Assembly: GCA_002070105.1 (NCBI GenBank)
Contig: MWCQ01000004.1
Coordinates: 1-64,000 of the forward strand
Source: Firmicutes bacterium ADurb.Bin193
GTDB lineage: Bacteria > Bacillota > Clostridia > Monoglobales > Firm-18
Direction of reading: 5' to 3'
Length of the DNA: 64,000 nucleotides
Shown here piece after piece: positions 51,891 to 61,632 of this stretch. The translations under genes were made by a program, and so were the position numbers. The notes beneath the pieces were generated by a model that was not told the DNA's origin, did not search any database, and saw only the letters and a list, made by a program, of their open reading frames with translations. Within the stretch, counting starts at the first letter, position 1; each line of letters begins with the position of its first letter.

Positions 51891-52290
51891 ATGACTAAAC
51901 AAAAACTTGTGAAAAGGCACGACTATTTGGAATGGTTAAAAAGTTGGCGTGAAAAACAACTTATTAAGGTTGTGGAGGGTGTCAGACGTTGTGGGAAATC
52001 TACGCTGTTCAAGTTATATATTGATTGGTTATTAGAAACCGGTGTTAGCCCAAAACAAATTATATCTATCAATCTTGAAGAATTAGAATATGAAAACCTA
52101 TTGAATTATAGAGGTCTTTATGATTATATAAAGGCATGACTATATAAAGATGGCTATACTTATGTTTTTATTGATGAAGTACAAAATTGCAAGAACTATG
52201 AAAAGGCTGTGGATAGTCTTTTTGTCAAGGATAATGTGGATGTATATATTACAGGTTCAAATGCGTATATGCTGTCAGGTGAGCTTGCAA
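51891..52290 (+). pseudogene. AAA ATPase (DUF4143 type), broken
   Basis: Begins MTKQKLVKRHDYLEWLKSWR with Walker A VVEGVRRCGKSTLF. At 52137 the frame meets TGA (CGA to TGA would fit) and continues unshifted as LYKDGYTYVFIDEVQNCKNY (Walker B) to ITGSNAYMLSGELA. After that the similarity stops and AT-rich unrelated DNA follows, so the C-terminal two thirds, including DUF4143, are lost. Confidence 0.85.
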
Positions 52291-52372
52291 TTTATTTCTA
52301 TTTTATTCTTTTTATTTCTTTTAAAACATTTTTTACAGTACTATAGGGTGTATAGTACCCCATTTTAGGGAA

Positions 52373-52406
52373 TAAAAAAATGAGGGAGTTTTAACCCTCA
52401 TTTTTA
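52373..52406. terminator. bidirectional terminator
   Basis: AAAAATGAGGG-agttttaa-CCCTCATTTTT at the end of the DUF3006-like gene. Confidence 0.8.
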
Positions 52407-52601
52407 GTCTTCCCAAACATCATTCATCAGTTTTTCTATCTTTTTTCTTTGTTGTTCTGTCTCTGATTTATCTATTACAATATTGATAATATCACCCTCT
52501 ACTGCCCCCGGAAGAACCAATAAAGGTATATTAACCATTTCCCTTGTTTCAGTCTCACATACAGCAAAATTGCCTTCAAATCTGTCTATTGTAAGTTTCA
52601 T
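52404..52601 (-). CDS. DUF3006-type small protein
   Basis: 65 residues: MKLTIDRFEGNFAVCETETR, then LPGAVEGDIINIVIDKSETE and a coiled, charged tail. DUF3006 proteins often sit beside ComEC-like hydrolases; here the hydrolase gene is 11 bases upstream. Role unknown. Confidence 0.85.
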   Translation of the reverse strand: MKLTIDRFEGNFAVCETETREMVNIPLLVLPGAVEGDIINIVIDKSETEQQRKKIEKLMNDVWED

Positions 52602-52612
52602 AATACTCTCCT

Positions 52613-53788
52613 TTATCTTGGGGGACTACATTTGCTACAAGCAGTGTACCCTTGATTTTTTGCTTTTTTTAAGTCAATAGATATTTTTGATTTGCTTAAA
52701 TATTGACAACCACTTGAATGATATTTCTTACCGGAGTTAGTTATATAAACAGTTGTTTCTACATTGTTTTGCTCTTGAACTTGTGTATTAGTTGAAGAAG
52801 ATTCTGTTGATTTAGCAGCAGGTGGTGGAGCATTTGCTTTAATGGTAGATTTGTTTTTATTTAAAGTAATATTATTTCCATCAGAAGTAGCAATAATAGT
52901 TCCTGCTTCATCTGTCCTGTATATTTCAACATTGTATTCATTAAGAGTTGCCAATGTCTGACTTGATGGGTGTCCATATGAATTACCTTTACCAACAGAT
53001 ATAACAGAATATTTAGGGTTTACCTTATTTAAAAAAGATCTTGTTGTAGAACTTGAGGATCCATGGTGTCCCACTTTCAATAAGTCTGCTTTAAGATCTT
53101 CACCCGAATTAATCATTTCATTTTCAGAGACACTTTCTGCATCACCTGCTAAAAGAAATGAATTGTTCTTATAAGTTAATTTGATAACAGTACTATAATC
53201 ATTTAGATCCTTGTATGATCCAGAGATAGGAGCAATAATATTTACTTTAAGATCTTCAAGATCTAAAATACTGACTCCTGCTTTTGCTGTCTTGACTGTT
53301 AAGTTATTGTTCTTGATAGCAGTTAAAACATCTTCAAAGGTTTTAGATGTATGAGATACCTTTGGCATATAGATATTGTTTATTTTGAGAGAGTTTATAA
53401 CATCATCCAACCCACCAATATGATCTTCATGTGGGTGTGTTCCTATAAGATAATCAATAGTTGTAAAACCTAAACCTTTTATATAACTTACAACTGTTGA
53501 ACCACTACCATTTTTACCGGCATCAATTAACATTGACTCATTGTTTGGCAATTCAACAAAAATGCTGTCAGCCTGTCCAACATCTAGAAAATGGACTTTA
53601 AGATCTTTAAGAGAAATAGGTGTAGGTGTTGGAGTAGGAGTCTGTGTAGGAGTTGAAGTTGGTGTTGGTGTCTCTACCACCTCAACTACTTCATTCTTGG
53701 AAACTGTTTCTTTTGGAGTTTCACTTTCACATGCTGATAAACTAAAAATTATAAATAATGCCAGCAGAAAACTCAAATACTTCTTCAC
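52613..53788 (-). CDS. ComEC-like metallo-beta-lactamase-fold lipoprotein
   Basis: About 391 residues from GTG 53788 (AGAGGTG, 6 bases). Lipoprotein signal KKYLSFLLALFIIFSLSAC. Thr/Pro-rich linker (TPTPTSTPTQTPTPTP), then a hydrolase domain: VHFLDVGQADSIFVELP, THPHEDHIGGLDD (HxHxDH metal site), HHGSSSSTTRSFL, ISVGKGNSYGHPS. C-terminus KYHSSGCQYLSKSKISID, CSKCSPPR (Ada-like Cys/His site). Such stand-alone ComEC catalytic domains are extracellular nucleases or related hydrolases. In the island circle it follows the recombinase and the att-spanning gene in the same direction. Confidence 0.9.
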   Translation of the reverse strand: MKKYLSFLLALFIIFSLSACESETPKETVSKNEVVEVVETPTPTSTPTQTPTPTPTPISLKDLKVHFLDVGQADSIFVELPNNESMLIDAGKNGSGSTVVSYIKGLGFTTIDYLIGTHPHEDHIGGLDDVINSLKINNIYMPKVSHTSKTFEDVLTAIKNNNLTVKTAKAGVSILDLEDLKVNIIAPISGSYKDLNDYSTVIKLTYKNNSFLLAGDAESVSENEMINSGEDLKADLLKVGHHGSSSSTTRSFLNKVNPKYSVISVGKGNSYGHPSSQTLATLNEYNVEIYRTDEAGTIIATSDGNNITLNKNKSTIKANAPPPAAKSTESSSTNTQVQEQNNVETTVYITNSGKKYHSSGCQYLSKSKISIDLKKAKNQGYTACSKCSPPR

Positions 53789-53813
53789 CTTGACACCTCT
53801 TTCTTTTGTTATT

Positions 53814-53918
53814 CTATTTGTTCTTTTTCTTAGAGATCTTAATGACAATTTCCTTGCTATTGTTCTCTACAATACTGATTTCTACTGGGGATTCAGTGTT
53901 TTTGTTGTTTTGTTCCCG
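53814..53918 (-). other. 3' part of the att-spanning small gene
   Basis: Read on the minus strand from CGG (53918-53916): [20 protein letters not shown], then KEIVIKISKKKNK and TAG at 53816-53814. It has no start of its own here; the 5' part is at 10669-10595. Joining the two at attP keeps one frame of 58 codons. Confidence 0.7.
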
Positions 53919-54976
53919 CACCCACACGGGTTCATGGAGGCGACAAAGATAATCTTCGACGGATATGTAACGGTTCCGTTTACCCTTGAAATGGTCACCA
54001 CGCCGTCCTCAAGGGGCTGACGCATTACCTCAAGAACATCCCTGCCGAATTCGGGAAGCTCGTCCAAAAACAAAACCCCGTTGTGAGCAAGGCTTATCTC
54101 TCCGGGTCGGGGAAAGGTTCCTCCGCCCGCAAGACCGGGGGCGGAAATGCTGTGATGCGGACTTCTGAAGGGGCGGGTTGTGATAAGCGCCTTCCCCGTC
54201 GGAAGAATACCCGCTATGGAGTGAATTTTTGTAATTTCAAGAGCCTCCGAAAATGTGAGGTCGGGCAGTATTGTGGGAATTCTTTGGGCAATCATCGACT
54301 TTCCGCTTCCCGGAGAGCCGATCATGATAATATTATGCCCGCCCGCAACAGCGACCTCAACCGCACGCTTTGCGCCCTGCTGTCCCTTTACATCGGAAAA
54401 ATCAACGGGATATCCCGACATTGCATCAAAAAGCGAAAGAGGGTCAATTTTGTGCGGCAGAATAGGCTCGTCCCCTCTTAAATGCTTTACAATATCATAT
54501 AAAGTACCCGCGCCGAAAACATCAACTCCCGTCACAACGGCGGCCTCATCAATGTTTTCACGCGGTATTATTACTTTTTTTATGCCCTGCTCGGCTGCGC
54601 ACATAACCATCGGTAAAACTCCGTTTACCGGACGGAGAGTTCCGTCAAGCGAAAGCTCGCCTAAAATCATAAATTCGCTTAAATCCTGTGCTATCTGTTC
54701 GGTTGCAAGCAAAATACCCATAGAGATGGGAAGGTCATAAGCGGGACCTTCCTTCTTTTTGTCCGCAGGGGCAAGATTAACCGTTATACGCCTTGAGGGA
54801 AAGTCAAAACCGCTGTTTTTTACAGCCGCGCGGACACGCTCTTTACTCTCGCGCACCGCAACATCGGGAAGCCCGACTATGTCAAAGGCAGGTAAGCCCA
54901 TGGATATATCTACCTCAACATCGACTATGTACCCTTCCAGACCCGTCAATCCGCTGCTCTTAATACTGGCGATCAC
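53882..54976 (-). pseudogene. yifB: N-terminal part of yifB (comM-like), cut off by the island
   Basis: 354 native codons from GTG 54976, then ten island-encoded residues ([10 protein letters not shown]) and a stop. Contains the N-terminal ChlI-type domain ([20 protein letters not shown]), Walker [20 protein letters not shown] near 218, Walker [12 protein letters not shown] near 305 and the start of sensor 1 ([10 protein letters not shown]). The C-terminal part is at 10126-10594. Confidence 0.95.
53916..53920. other. right attachment core of the island (attR)
   Basis: CCGCA, identical to 10595-10599. Bases on the 54-kb side belong to yifB, those on the other side to the island. Confidence 0.88.
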
Positions 54977-55082
54977 ACTATCACCAACCTTTGGAATATA
55001 TTATACATAATTTCAACAAATTATGCAAGATAAAAAACTTTGCGCCCTTTCGCCATTGGATGCACAAATATTCTCATTTCAA

Positions 55083-55120
55083 CACAAAAAACGGGAGCAT
55101 TTCACGATGAAATGCTCCCG
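55083..55120 (-). terminator. terminator after the BNR-repeat gene
   Basis: On the minus strand CGGGAGCATTTCA-tcg-TGAAATGCTCCCG followed by TTTTTTGTG; a 13-bp perfect stem. Confidence 0.9.
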
Positions 55121-55162
55121 CCCCTTATTTAATTTTTACTGCCAGCGTTTGTATTAATAGCA

Positions 55163-58100
55163 TCATTGCGGTACCGAAATCATTACATTATCAATGAAAA
55201 GAGGTGTAGTTTGTGATGTACCGGTTGTAAATTTCACTGCGCTTATATGGTCTACTGCCGCTGTGAATTGTACATCGGCTGCAAGTTTCTCACCGTCAAT
55301 ATATACATCGAATGTATTCGTAGCTACATCGGCTACAACCTTAATACTGTACCAGGTGTTTGCGGTGTATGGCTTAAGATTAATCCAAGTACCCGACGAA
55401 TTCTTATAGGTAATTTGTCCGCCCTTGGTTTTAAGTATCACTCCGCCAACAGCAGCGCTGTCCTCCAGATGAATACCTGCCCAATCTACAGCTGTGGGCA
55501 CCATAAATGCATATTCAGCCGTTACTATACCGGTTTGTGTGCCAATTGCCCGACTTGCTGTCACGGCGGTTGCGACGGTATCATTCAGCTTAATACTCTT
55601 GTTAGTCGAACTCGGCGTATTATTAATCTTCACATCTCCATCAACCGTCCACCCTGCGGGCGCGCTGCCTGATGTTTCGGCGTTGAAATCCTTGTCCATG
55701 ATATATCCGCCTGTGATTACACGCGGATCATCTATATACATGTCGCCGACGAAGTTGGCGCCTGATACAAACCTCACGTCACTAATTGACGACACTGCAG
55801 TGTTAAAGTCTACATCTTTCTTAACTAATACATCATCGATATAGATGCTGCATGTATCTGTTGCAGGACTTGCTATAACCCTAATGGTGTACCAGGTATT
55901 AGCGCTGTATGTCTGAATGTAAACCCAATTCCCGGCAGAATTCCTATAGGTAAGGCTTCCGTTATTCATGGTTTTAATATTTACTGCTGTGTTACCTGCG
56001 CTGTCCCTCAGCTCCAAGCCCGCAGCATTCCCCACAGCCGAAAACCTTAATTTAAATTCAGTCGTAATGGTATCCGTCTGGGGTGCAAAGTTCTTATATG
56101 CTGTTATCGAGGTGCCTGAGCCTGTATCATGAAGCCTCATACTCTTGTCTGAAACGCTCGGCATATTTTGCACTGTTACTGTTCCGGTCCCGCTCAATGT
56201 CCAGCCCGCAGGCGTGCTGCCAGTTGATAATTTGTTAAAGTTCTCATTCACCAAGTCGCCCGGGATAGGCTTGGGCTGGTTATTCCACAGTGCGCTTTTG
56301 TACTGGCGCTTATTAATATCGCTGTGCTTCCAGCTTGCAGGAGCGGGGAATACAAAGTTTCCGTTGCCGCTTCCAAGAATAACATCGCCTGTAACCGGAG
56401 ATACAAAAAGATTTGTAGACCACGAAATGCGCGGTGCGTTATAGGTTATGTCCTCCCATGAACAGGTAGTAAAACCAGCGTCCCAGGTTCCCCTAAATAT
56501 GGTGGGGGCCCCGGCAACATTTATTAAAGCATATATAAGTTGTGAATCGCTGTAGTCTACGCAAGCCTTTATCACTTCCCAACCCGGCGGGAGGGTGCCG
56601 TATCTAGATCTTAGATTAGTGTTGGTGGTACTCCACGAACTGCCGTTCCATTTTCTCAGAATTAAATCACCATTGGCAGTACAAGTATACACCTGGTTGT
56701 CGTTGTTCGGGTCTACCCACACCTTATTCCTGATATCTGCAATATTAGTAGAATTGGTATGGCTATAGACATTGGTAGCTAACCATGAAGCACCACGGTT
56801 GGTTGATTTTTTAACAGTATATGTATCTTCGGATTTCACAACTGTATATACGATATCGCCGTTTAAGTGTGACATAGCGATAACCGGATACTGATTGGCG
56901 GTAACTCCCCAGGACCCACCGCCGTTTGTCGAAACATTCGGTCCGGCATATACTATATTGTAATTCTGTCTGCTGTAATCGACAAATTCGCGCTTAACGC
57001 CATCGCCGCCGGTGGCAACAGTACCGCTGATCCGGTCAACCCATGAAGATTGCCCCGCATCCTGCGTAAATATGAACTGATGCGTAATTCCGCCAAGGCT
57101 TAGGATGCGCCTGCCTGGCACATTGCTATTTGCCGGTGCAGGCATCCCTGTTGGCCACGGAAGCGCAGGTATATGGGCAATATTACGACCTGAACGCACA
57201 TTGCAGTCAGAGTATTTCGCTTTCATAGCGTTCCACTGGTCACTGCTGATATTGCTGTAGGAAATAAAGTCGCTTCCGTAGTCGGTAGATACAGTTCCCA
57301 CATCCTGGCAAGAGACATCGAACTTCTTTCAGTCGTCGGGGTCGAATGACATACCATGGTAGGCAGGTCCTTGGAAATTAGCCGAGCTGACATCCCAAGT
57401 ATAGCCCTCACTTCCCTCACTGCGCCACCAGTATGCGTTGCCGTGAGAAATGCATGCATCCGGAATGGTGGGGTGCGGCAGGAATACGTTTTGATCCTGG
57501 CCCGAAAGGGACTTCTGAACCCAAGCATCGTCGTCGGTTCTATTGATATCAAAGGACGAAAGCCACGTCGTCTCGTCTAATTGCCGTATCCTCGGGGTGG
57601 TTCCGTCCTGATTATGAACATAAATCATCCGCTTGCCGTTAGCGTCCTTTGCGCCCATCGCAAAGTTGTTTGGATTGATACCGCTCAGTTTGCGGCTCCA
57701 GCTTGTACTGTTGTAATACCAAAGCCCTTGTTTTGCAGTGTCTGTGGTTGTTACGCTGGCATAGTAATGGGTGGGAGCATCCGGGTCAATCCAGAACGAA
57801 TGAACTTCTCCTGCAAGAGAAGTTGCATACATCTTGGTCCAGCCGGTTCCACCGTTTGTAGTTTTGAACAGACCTAAAATGGTTCCCATAAACAGTGTAT
57901 TGCTGGTAGTCGGATCCTGCACCAAGCAGTACTTTTCCTCACCATAGGTGGTATCTGACATAGTCACTCCGTCGTCCCATGTCACACCGCCGTCAGTTGA
58001 AGTATAGATGTGGCCATTATCGCTGTTATCGCTTGAGCTTACAAACCGCCAGATACGGGTTTCCGGCGAGCCGCCCGTTGTGGGATAGCAAGCAAAATTG

Positions 58101-58621
58101 GCATGGTAAAACCGTTCGGTGGTCAAATCTGTAATTTTTTTAACAAGAGTCCAGCTTTGTCCTCTGTCGTTTGAACGGTAGATACCCTCATGGTTGCCTA
58201 CATTGGGTATTTTAGCGCTTCCGTTCATCGCAATAAACATTATGTTTGAATCAGCTGGGTCAATTGCGCAAGAGACTGCTTGATGCATAGTGTTACCTAA
58301 ATTGGCAGGCGTGTACCATGTTTTTCCAAAATCAATACTGACACGCGCAGAGCCCATATCCTGCCCCATAAGTATAGTGCCGTCGGTGCCTACTGCGGCG
58401 CCTTGGATATACTGAAATCCGTCGCCGCCGTACATACCCTCGGCATAAAGCCTCGGGTTATCCGCCATTTGGGCCCCGTATTCGCCAACAAAGCGGTTGA
58501 TTATCGGCCGCCATTCGACTTTGTCAGCATCGACCGCTAACACCTGCAACATCCCTGTTGTCAACAACATTGCAAAAATCAGTATTGCGCATGTCAGTCT
58601 GATAAATGTCTTCGTTTTCAA
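55163..58621 (-). pseudogene. secreted BNR-repeat (GH74/sialidase-like) protein split by one TGA
   Basis: One frame of about 1153 codons interrupted by TGA at 57331-57329: ...SFDPDD*KKFDVSCQDVG... A Trp (TGG) at that place would be natural. Signal peptide near the start (TTG 58621 after GGGGGAG). BNR/Asp-box repeats (SNDRGQSWTLV; STDGGVTWDDG; TTNGGTGWTKMY; STNRGASWLA) form a beta-propeller as in GH74 enzymes and sialidases, followed by two concanavalin-like units of about 150 residues (TPAGWTLSGTGTVTVQN; APAGWTVDGDVKINN). Probably a secreted polysaccharide-binding or -cutting protein. Without readthrough only the first 430 residues would be made. Confidence 0.82.
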
Positions 58622-59411
58622 AATAACTCCCCCTTAAAAAGTTTAAAATATTCAAACCAATTCGGTCTGAAACAAACAGAAAATGCAGATACACCGGCAA
58701 AAGCAGATGTCTCCGTCTTAAATGCCCCATTTTGCAACAAAATACACATGCCGTCATATGTTTTATAACAATATGTGATCAGCAGGGCAATTGGATTTTT
58801 GCACTGTTACAAATGCAGTTTTGTGAAGTCTGTGTGAAAAAACCTAAATGTAGAAGAAACATTATAAGAGATTAAACATGTCCATGTGAAAACAAGTGTT
58901 CAAGTTGAATGATAAAGTGGCATAACCTTCTAAAACTACTAATGAATCTATATTGCAAACCGAAAAAGAGTACAAAAAGCCTGAATACCAAATTTAATAT
59001 TATCCATATACTCCCATATAAAAGAATAAAAAACTTTAAATTATATATTTGTTTGAACGCATAGTTAAGCAGATAGCACTTTATTTGTGCAGACTAATTG
59101 CATAATCATAAAACTAACCAAGATTATTAAAAATTTAACATATCTTTCGATATTTTTCAACATTTTTTTACACAAAAAGATAGTAAAAATTTTATGATTT
59201 TATACAAATTTTTCGTCTCACTATCCTAATATATTTTAAAATACCAGGTCGGAAGTTACTATCAAATTTCAACTACCTTCTGAATCATACAATAAAAATA
59301 AATATGATAAGGCGTCTCGGCGTATAGCGCCCTGCGCCCGACCTTACAAAACAAAATATTTATGTCGAAATCGCGCCCCCTTGCATATTATGGTATAGGA
59401 GGTGATATTCA
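58622..59411. other. long intergenic region without visible genes
   Basis: About 790 AT-rich bases between divergent genes. Short open frames here have no ribosome sites. A GC-rich patch near 59312-59345 (GGCGTCTCGGCGTATAGCGC) looks partly paired. AGGAGG at 59398 serves the next gene. Nothing else supportable. Confidence 0.6.
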
Positions 59412-60110
59412 ATGAATAATTTCGACATTAAAGCCGAAATTTCCACTTTGAAGGTAAATAGAAGCTTTAAACATAATAATGTCGTTATGCTTAACATTGA
59501 TATTGAATATCCGAGCATAATATTAGAGCACGGCTCCGCAATCCAAACCCGCATAAACCTTCATTATAAAAACTATGCAAAAAATTATTACAGATATGCG
59601 GCGGCGACGCTTCTTCCCAATGCGATAGAGCAATACAAGGCGTCTGTTGAAAACGGTTTTCCCTTCAATGCTTATGAGGCGGTTATGAAGTATACGGTAA
59701 CCCTTAACGATAAATGCACCTTAAGTACATTCTTTGATAAGTATGAATATACGGGCGGTGCGCACGGAAACACAATCCGCACATCGGACAACTGGAACCT
59801 GCAGACCGGTCAGAGAATCAGAATGGCGGCTCTTTTCGGAAACAATACCGATTACCGCAAAATTATTATAAGAAAAATTCAGGCAATGGCGGAGGAGGAT
59901 ATGGAAAGCACGCCGGGAATCTATTTTGACGACTACAAAAAGCTTATTGCCGAAAACTTTTCCACACAAAATTTCAATTTAACCGAAAATACTCTGAATG
60001 TATATTATCAGCAATACGAAATCGCTCCATACGCAAGCGGAATTATCGTTTTTTCCATTCCTTACGGGGAGCTTGGGATAAAAGAACCGTCCTGTATAAG
60101 GACTGTTTAA
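59412..60110 (+). CDS. DUF3298/DUF4163-type protein
   Basis: 232 residues after AGGAGG. N-terminal part (IDIEYPSIILEHGSAIQTRI, NLHYKNYAKNYYRYA) and C-terminal DUF3298 part (YTGGAHGNTIRTSDNWNLQT, PYASGIIVFSIPYGEL) match the pattern of RsiV- and PdaC-like extracytoplasmic domains. No signal peptide is seen, so it may act inside the cell or be exported otherwise. Function unknown. Confidence 0.78.
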   Translation: MNNFDIKAEISTLKVNRSFKHNNVVMLNIDIEYPSIILEHGSAIQTRINLHYKNYAKNYYRYAAATLLPNAIEQYKASVENGFPFNAYEAVMKYTVTLNDKCTLSTFFDKYEYTGGAHGNTIRTSDNWNLQTGQRIRMAALFGNNTDYRKIIIRKIQAMAEEDMESTPGIYFDDYKKLIAENFSTQNFNLTENTLNVYYQQYEIAPYASGIIVFSIPYGELGIKEPSCIRTV

Positions 60111-60329
60111 TGTAAGACATTGGAGAACCTAACCCGAAGGCTGCGCCGTTGGTGTGGTCTTTTTTGGATTGTAGTTTTAGCAATGCGGCAGAATATATCC
60201 GGTTGCTAAAATGCGATAATGGATAATCATATAAGCTCATCTTCTGCGAAGTATGAAATTTTTTCTAATTTTTTGTCTGTATATACTGCGGCAAAATAGA
60301 GAAAATATTACTGATAGGAGATGAAAAAA

Positions 60330-61556
60330 ATGGGTTATATTAAAAAAATCAGTATAGTAATAGTATTTTTGCTTGTTTTCAACACCGTGGCTTTTTCAAC
60401 TGATGCAAAATTTGTCGGTTCCGTAAGTGAAAAGCCGAAATTCAGTATTTTCTCAATATTTAACTTTAACCGCAAGCCGAAGGAGCCTCCTTCCATCGAA
60501 ACCACTGTTACACATAATGCAGATGAGTTTACCGCTTTGGACGGTATGCTGACTGTATTAAAAAACACGCCGAGGGAAGGCTCGCTTAACAGCACCGTGC
60601 CCGGTGTTGAGATAGTCGTTTTTGCAATAGAAACGCCGCCGACAAAGGGAGAGGTGACCATAACGGATTCAATGACTGGTGATTTTACCTATACTCCGTT
60701 TACGGACCAGGTCGGCGATGACTCATTTGTATTTTCCGCGGCAAATGAAACCTACGGCGTAAAAACAGCAACCGTTTCGGTAACGATTACAGAAAACGGC
60801 GAAGAAAGCCCCGAACCCTCCCCGACGGAAACTCCGGGCGAGGAGTCACCTTCTCCTTCGCCGACCGATGAGGCATCGCCTTCTCCTTCGCCGACCGCGG
60901 AAACATCACCGAGCCCCGCACCGACCCAATACTCCTTCAGGTATGAGGATATGATAGGTCACTGGGGCGAAACATCGGCGATTAAGCTTGCGGATATAAA
61001 TGTTATTCGGGGCTTTAAGATAGGCGCGAGAAACTTTTTCTATCCCGAAAGCGAACTTACGAGAGGCGATTTCATACTTTATCTTGTGTCCGCCCTCGGA
61101 CTTGATGTGTCGCCTTATTCCGAAATATCCTCACCCTTTGCGGATGCTCAGGAAACGCCCGCATGGATGAATCTCCAGGCAAAGGCGGCGTATGATGCGG
61201 GAATAATAAAGGGCTCTGAGGAGGACGGCAAGCTGTATCTTCGGGCCAATGACAGACTTACGCGCCTTGAAGCAATCGCAATGCTGAACAACACAATCAA
61301 GCCCGATGTCGTAAGCGTGGGGAATCCGGACTATACGGATATGTATCTTGTACCGCAGTGGGGCGTGACATATATCAAAAATATGACGGGATATGGACTT
61401 TTGCGGGGTTATGCGGACGGAACGGTAAGACCGTATGCGAGAATGACCCGTGCGCAGGCGGCGGAAATGCTCAACCAGACGCTTATGTATAAGGCTGAAA
61501 ATCCTGAAATAATACAAGAGCTTAAACAGGAAATGGATAAAAATATGATGTATTAA
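60330..61556 (+). CDS. SLH-domain surface protein with cadherin-like repeat
   Basis: 408 residues from ATG 60330, nine bases after AGGAG. Signal peptide (IKKISIVIVFLLVFNTVAFS). One tandem-95/cadherin-like beta domain (GMLTVLKNTPREGSL; GEVTITDSMTGDFTYTPF; GDDSFVFSAANE) near 70-155, a Pro/Ser/Glu linker (SPSPSPTDEASPSPSPTAET), then three SLH motifs to the end (MIGHWGETSAIKLADI; TRGDFILYLVSALGLD; GYADGTVRPYARMTRAQAAE). Surface-anchored on pyruvylated polymer, consistent with the csaB fusion at 6464-8656. Confidence 0.92.
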   Translation: MGYIKKISIVIVFLLVFNTVAFSTDAKFVGSVSEKPKFSIFSIFNFNRKPKEPPSIETTVTHNADEFTALDGMLTVLKNTPREGSLNSTVPGVEIVVFAIETPPTKGEVTITDSMTGDFTYTPFTDQVGDDSFVFSAANETYGVKTATVSVTITENGEESPEPSPTETPGEESPSPSPTDEASPSPSPTAETSPSPAPTQYSFRYEDMIGHWGETSAIKLADINVIRGFKIGARNFFYPESELTRGDFILYLVSALGLDVSPYSEISSPFADAQETPAWMNLQAKAAYDAGIIKGSEEDGKLYLRANDRLTRLEAIAMLNNTIKPDVVSVGNPDYTDMYLVPQWGVTYIKNMTGYGLLRGYADGTVRPYARMTRAQAAEMLNQTLMYKAENPEIIQELKQEMDKNMMY

Positions 61557-61578
61557 GCCATATAAAAATATAAAAAAG

Positions 61579-61617
61579 ACCGCGGGGAGTGAATTATCAT
61601 TCCCTGCGGTTTTTTTG
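61579..61617. terminator. terminator between convergent SLH and asnB genes
   Basis: ACCGCGGGGAGT-gaattatc-ATTCCCTGCGGT followed by TTTTTTT on the + strand; preceded by AAAAAAG so it also works in reverse. Confidence 0.85.
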
Positions 61618-61632
61618 AATTTGATTATTGTA

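Larger units (their letters stand above)
10595..53920. mobile_element. 43.3-kb serine-recombinase island inserted in yifB
   Basis: Bounded by attL (10595) and attR (53916) with the two halves of yifB outside. The integrase gene sits at the left end. The island is more AT-rich than the flanks and carries a second (tyrosine) integrase module, IS debris, SLH/WG surface proteins, permuted methyltransferases, a LlaJI-type restriction operon, orphan toxins and many small unknown genes. I find no relaxase, coupling protein, VirB-type or phage structural gene, so transfer would need help or an unrecognised route. Confidence 0.88.

Noticed and set aside
10595-53920. Conjugative element or complete prophage
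   Set aside because: No relaxase, coupling protein, type IV secretion, terminase, capsid or tail gene could be recognised.
57329-57331. TGA as selenocysteine codon
   Set aside because: No SECIS-like hairpin just after it and no reason for Sec in a BNR-repeat protein; Trp fits the context.
58524-58757. 77-codon frame before the BNR-repeat gene
   Set aside because: Overlaps the signal peptide region of the real gene in another frame and has no ribosome site.
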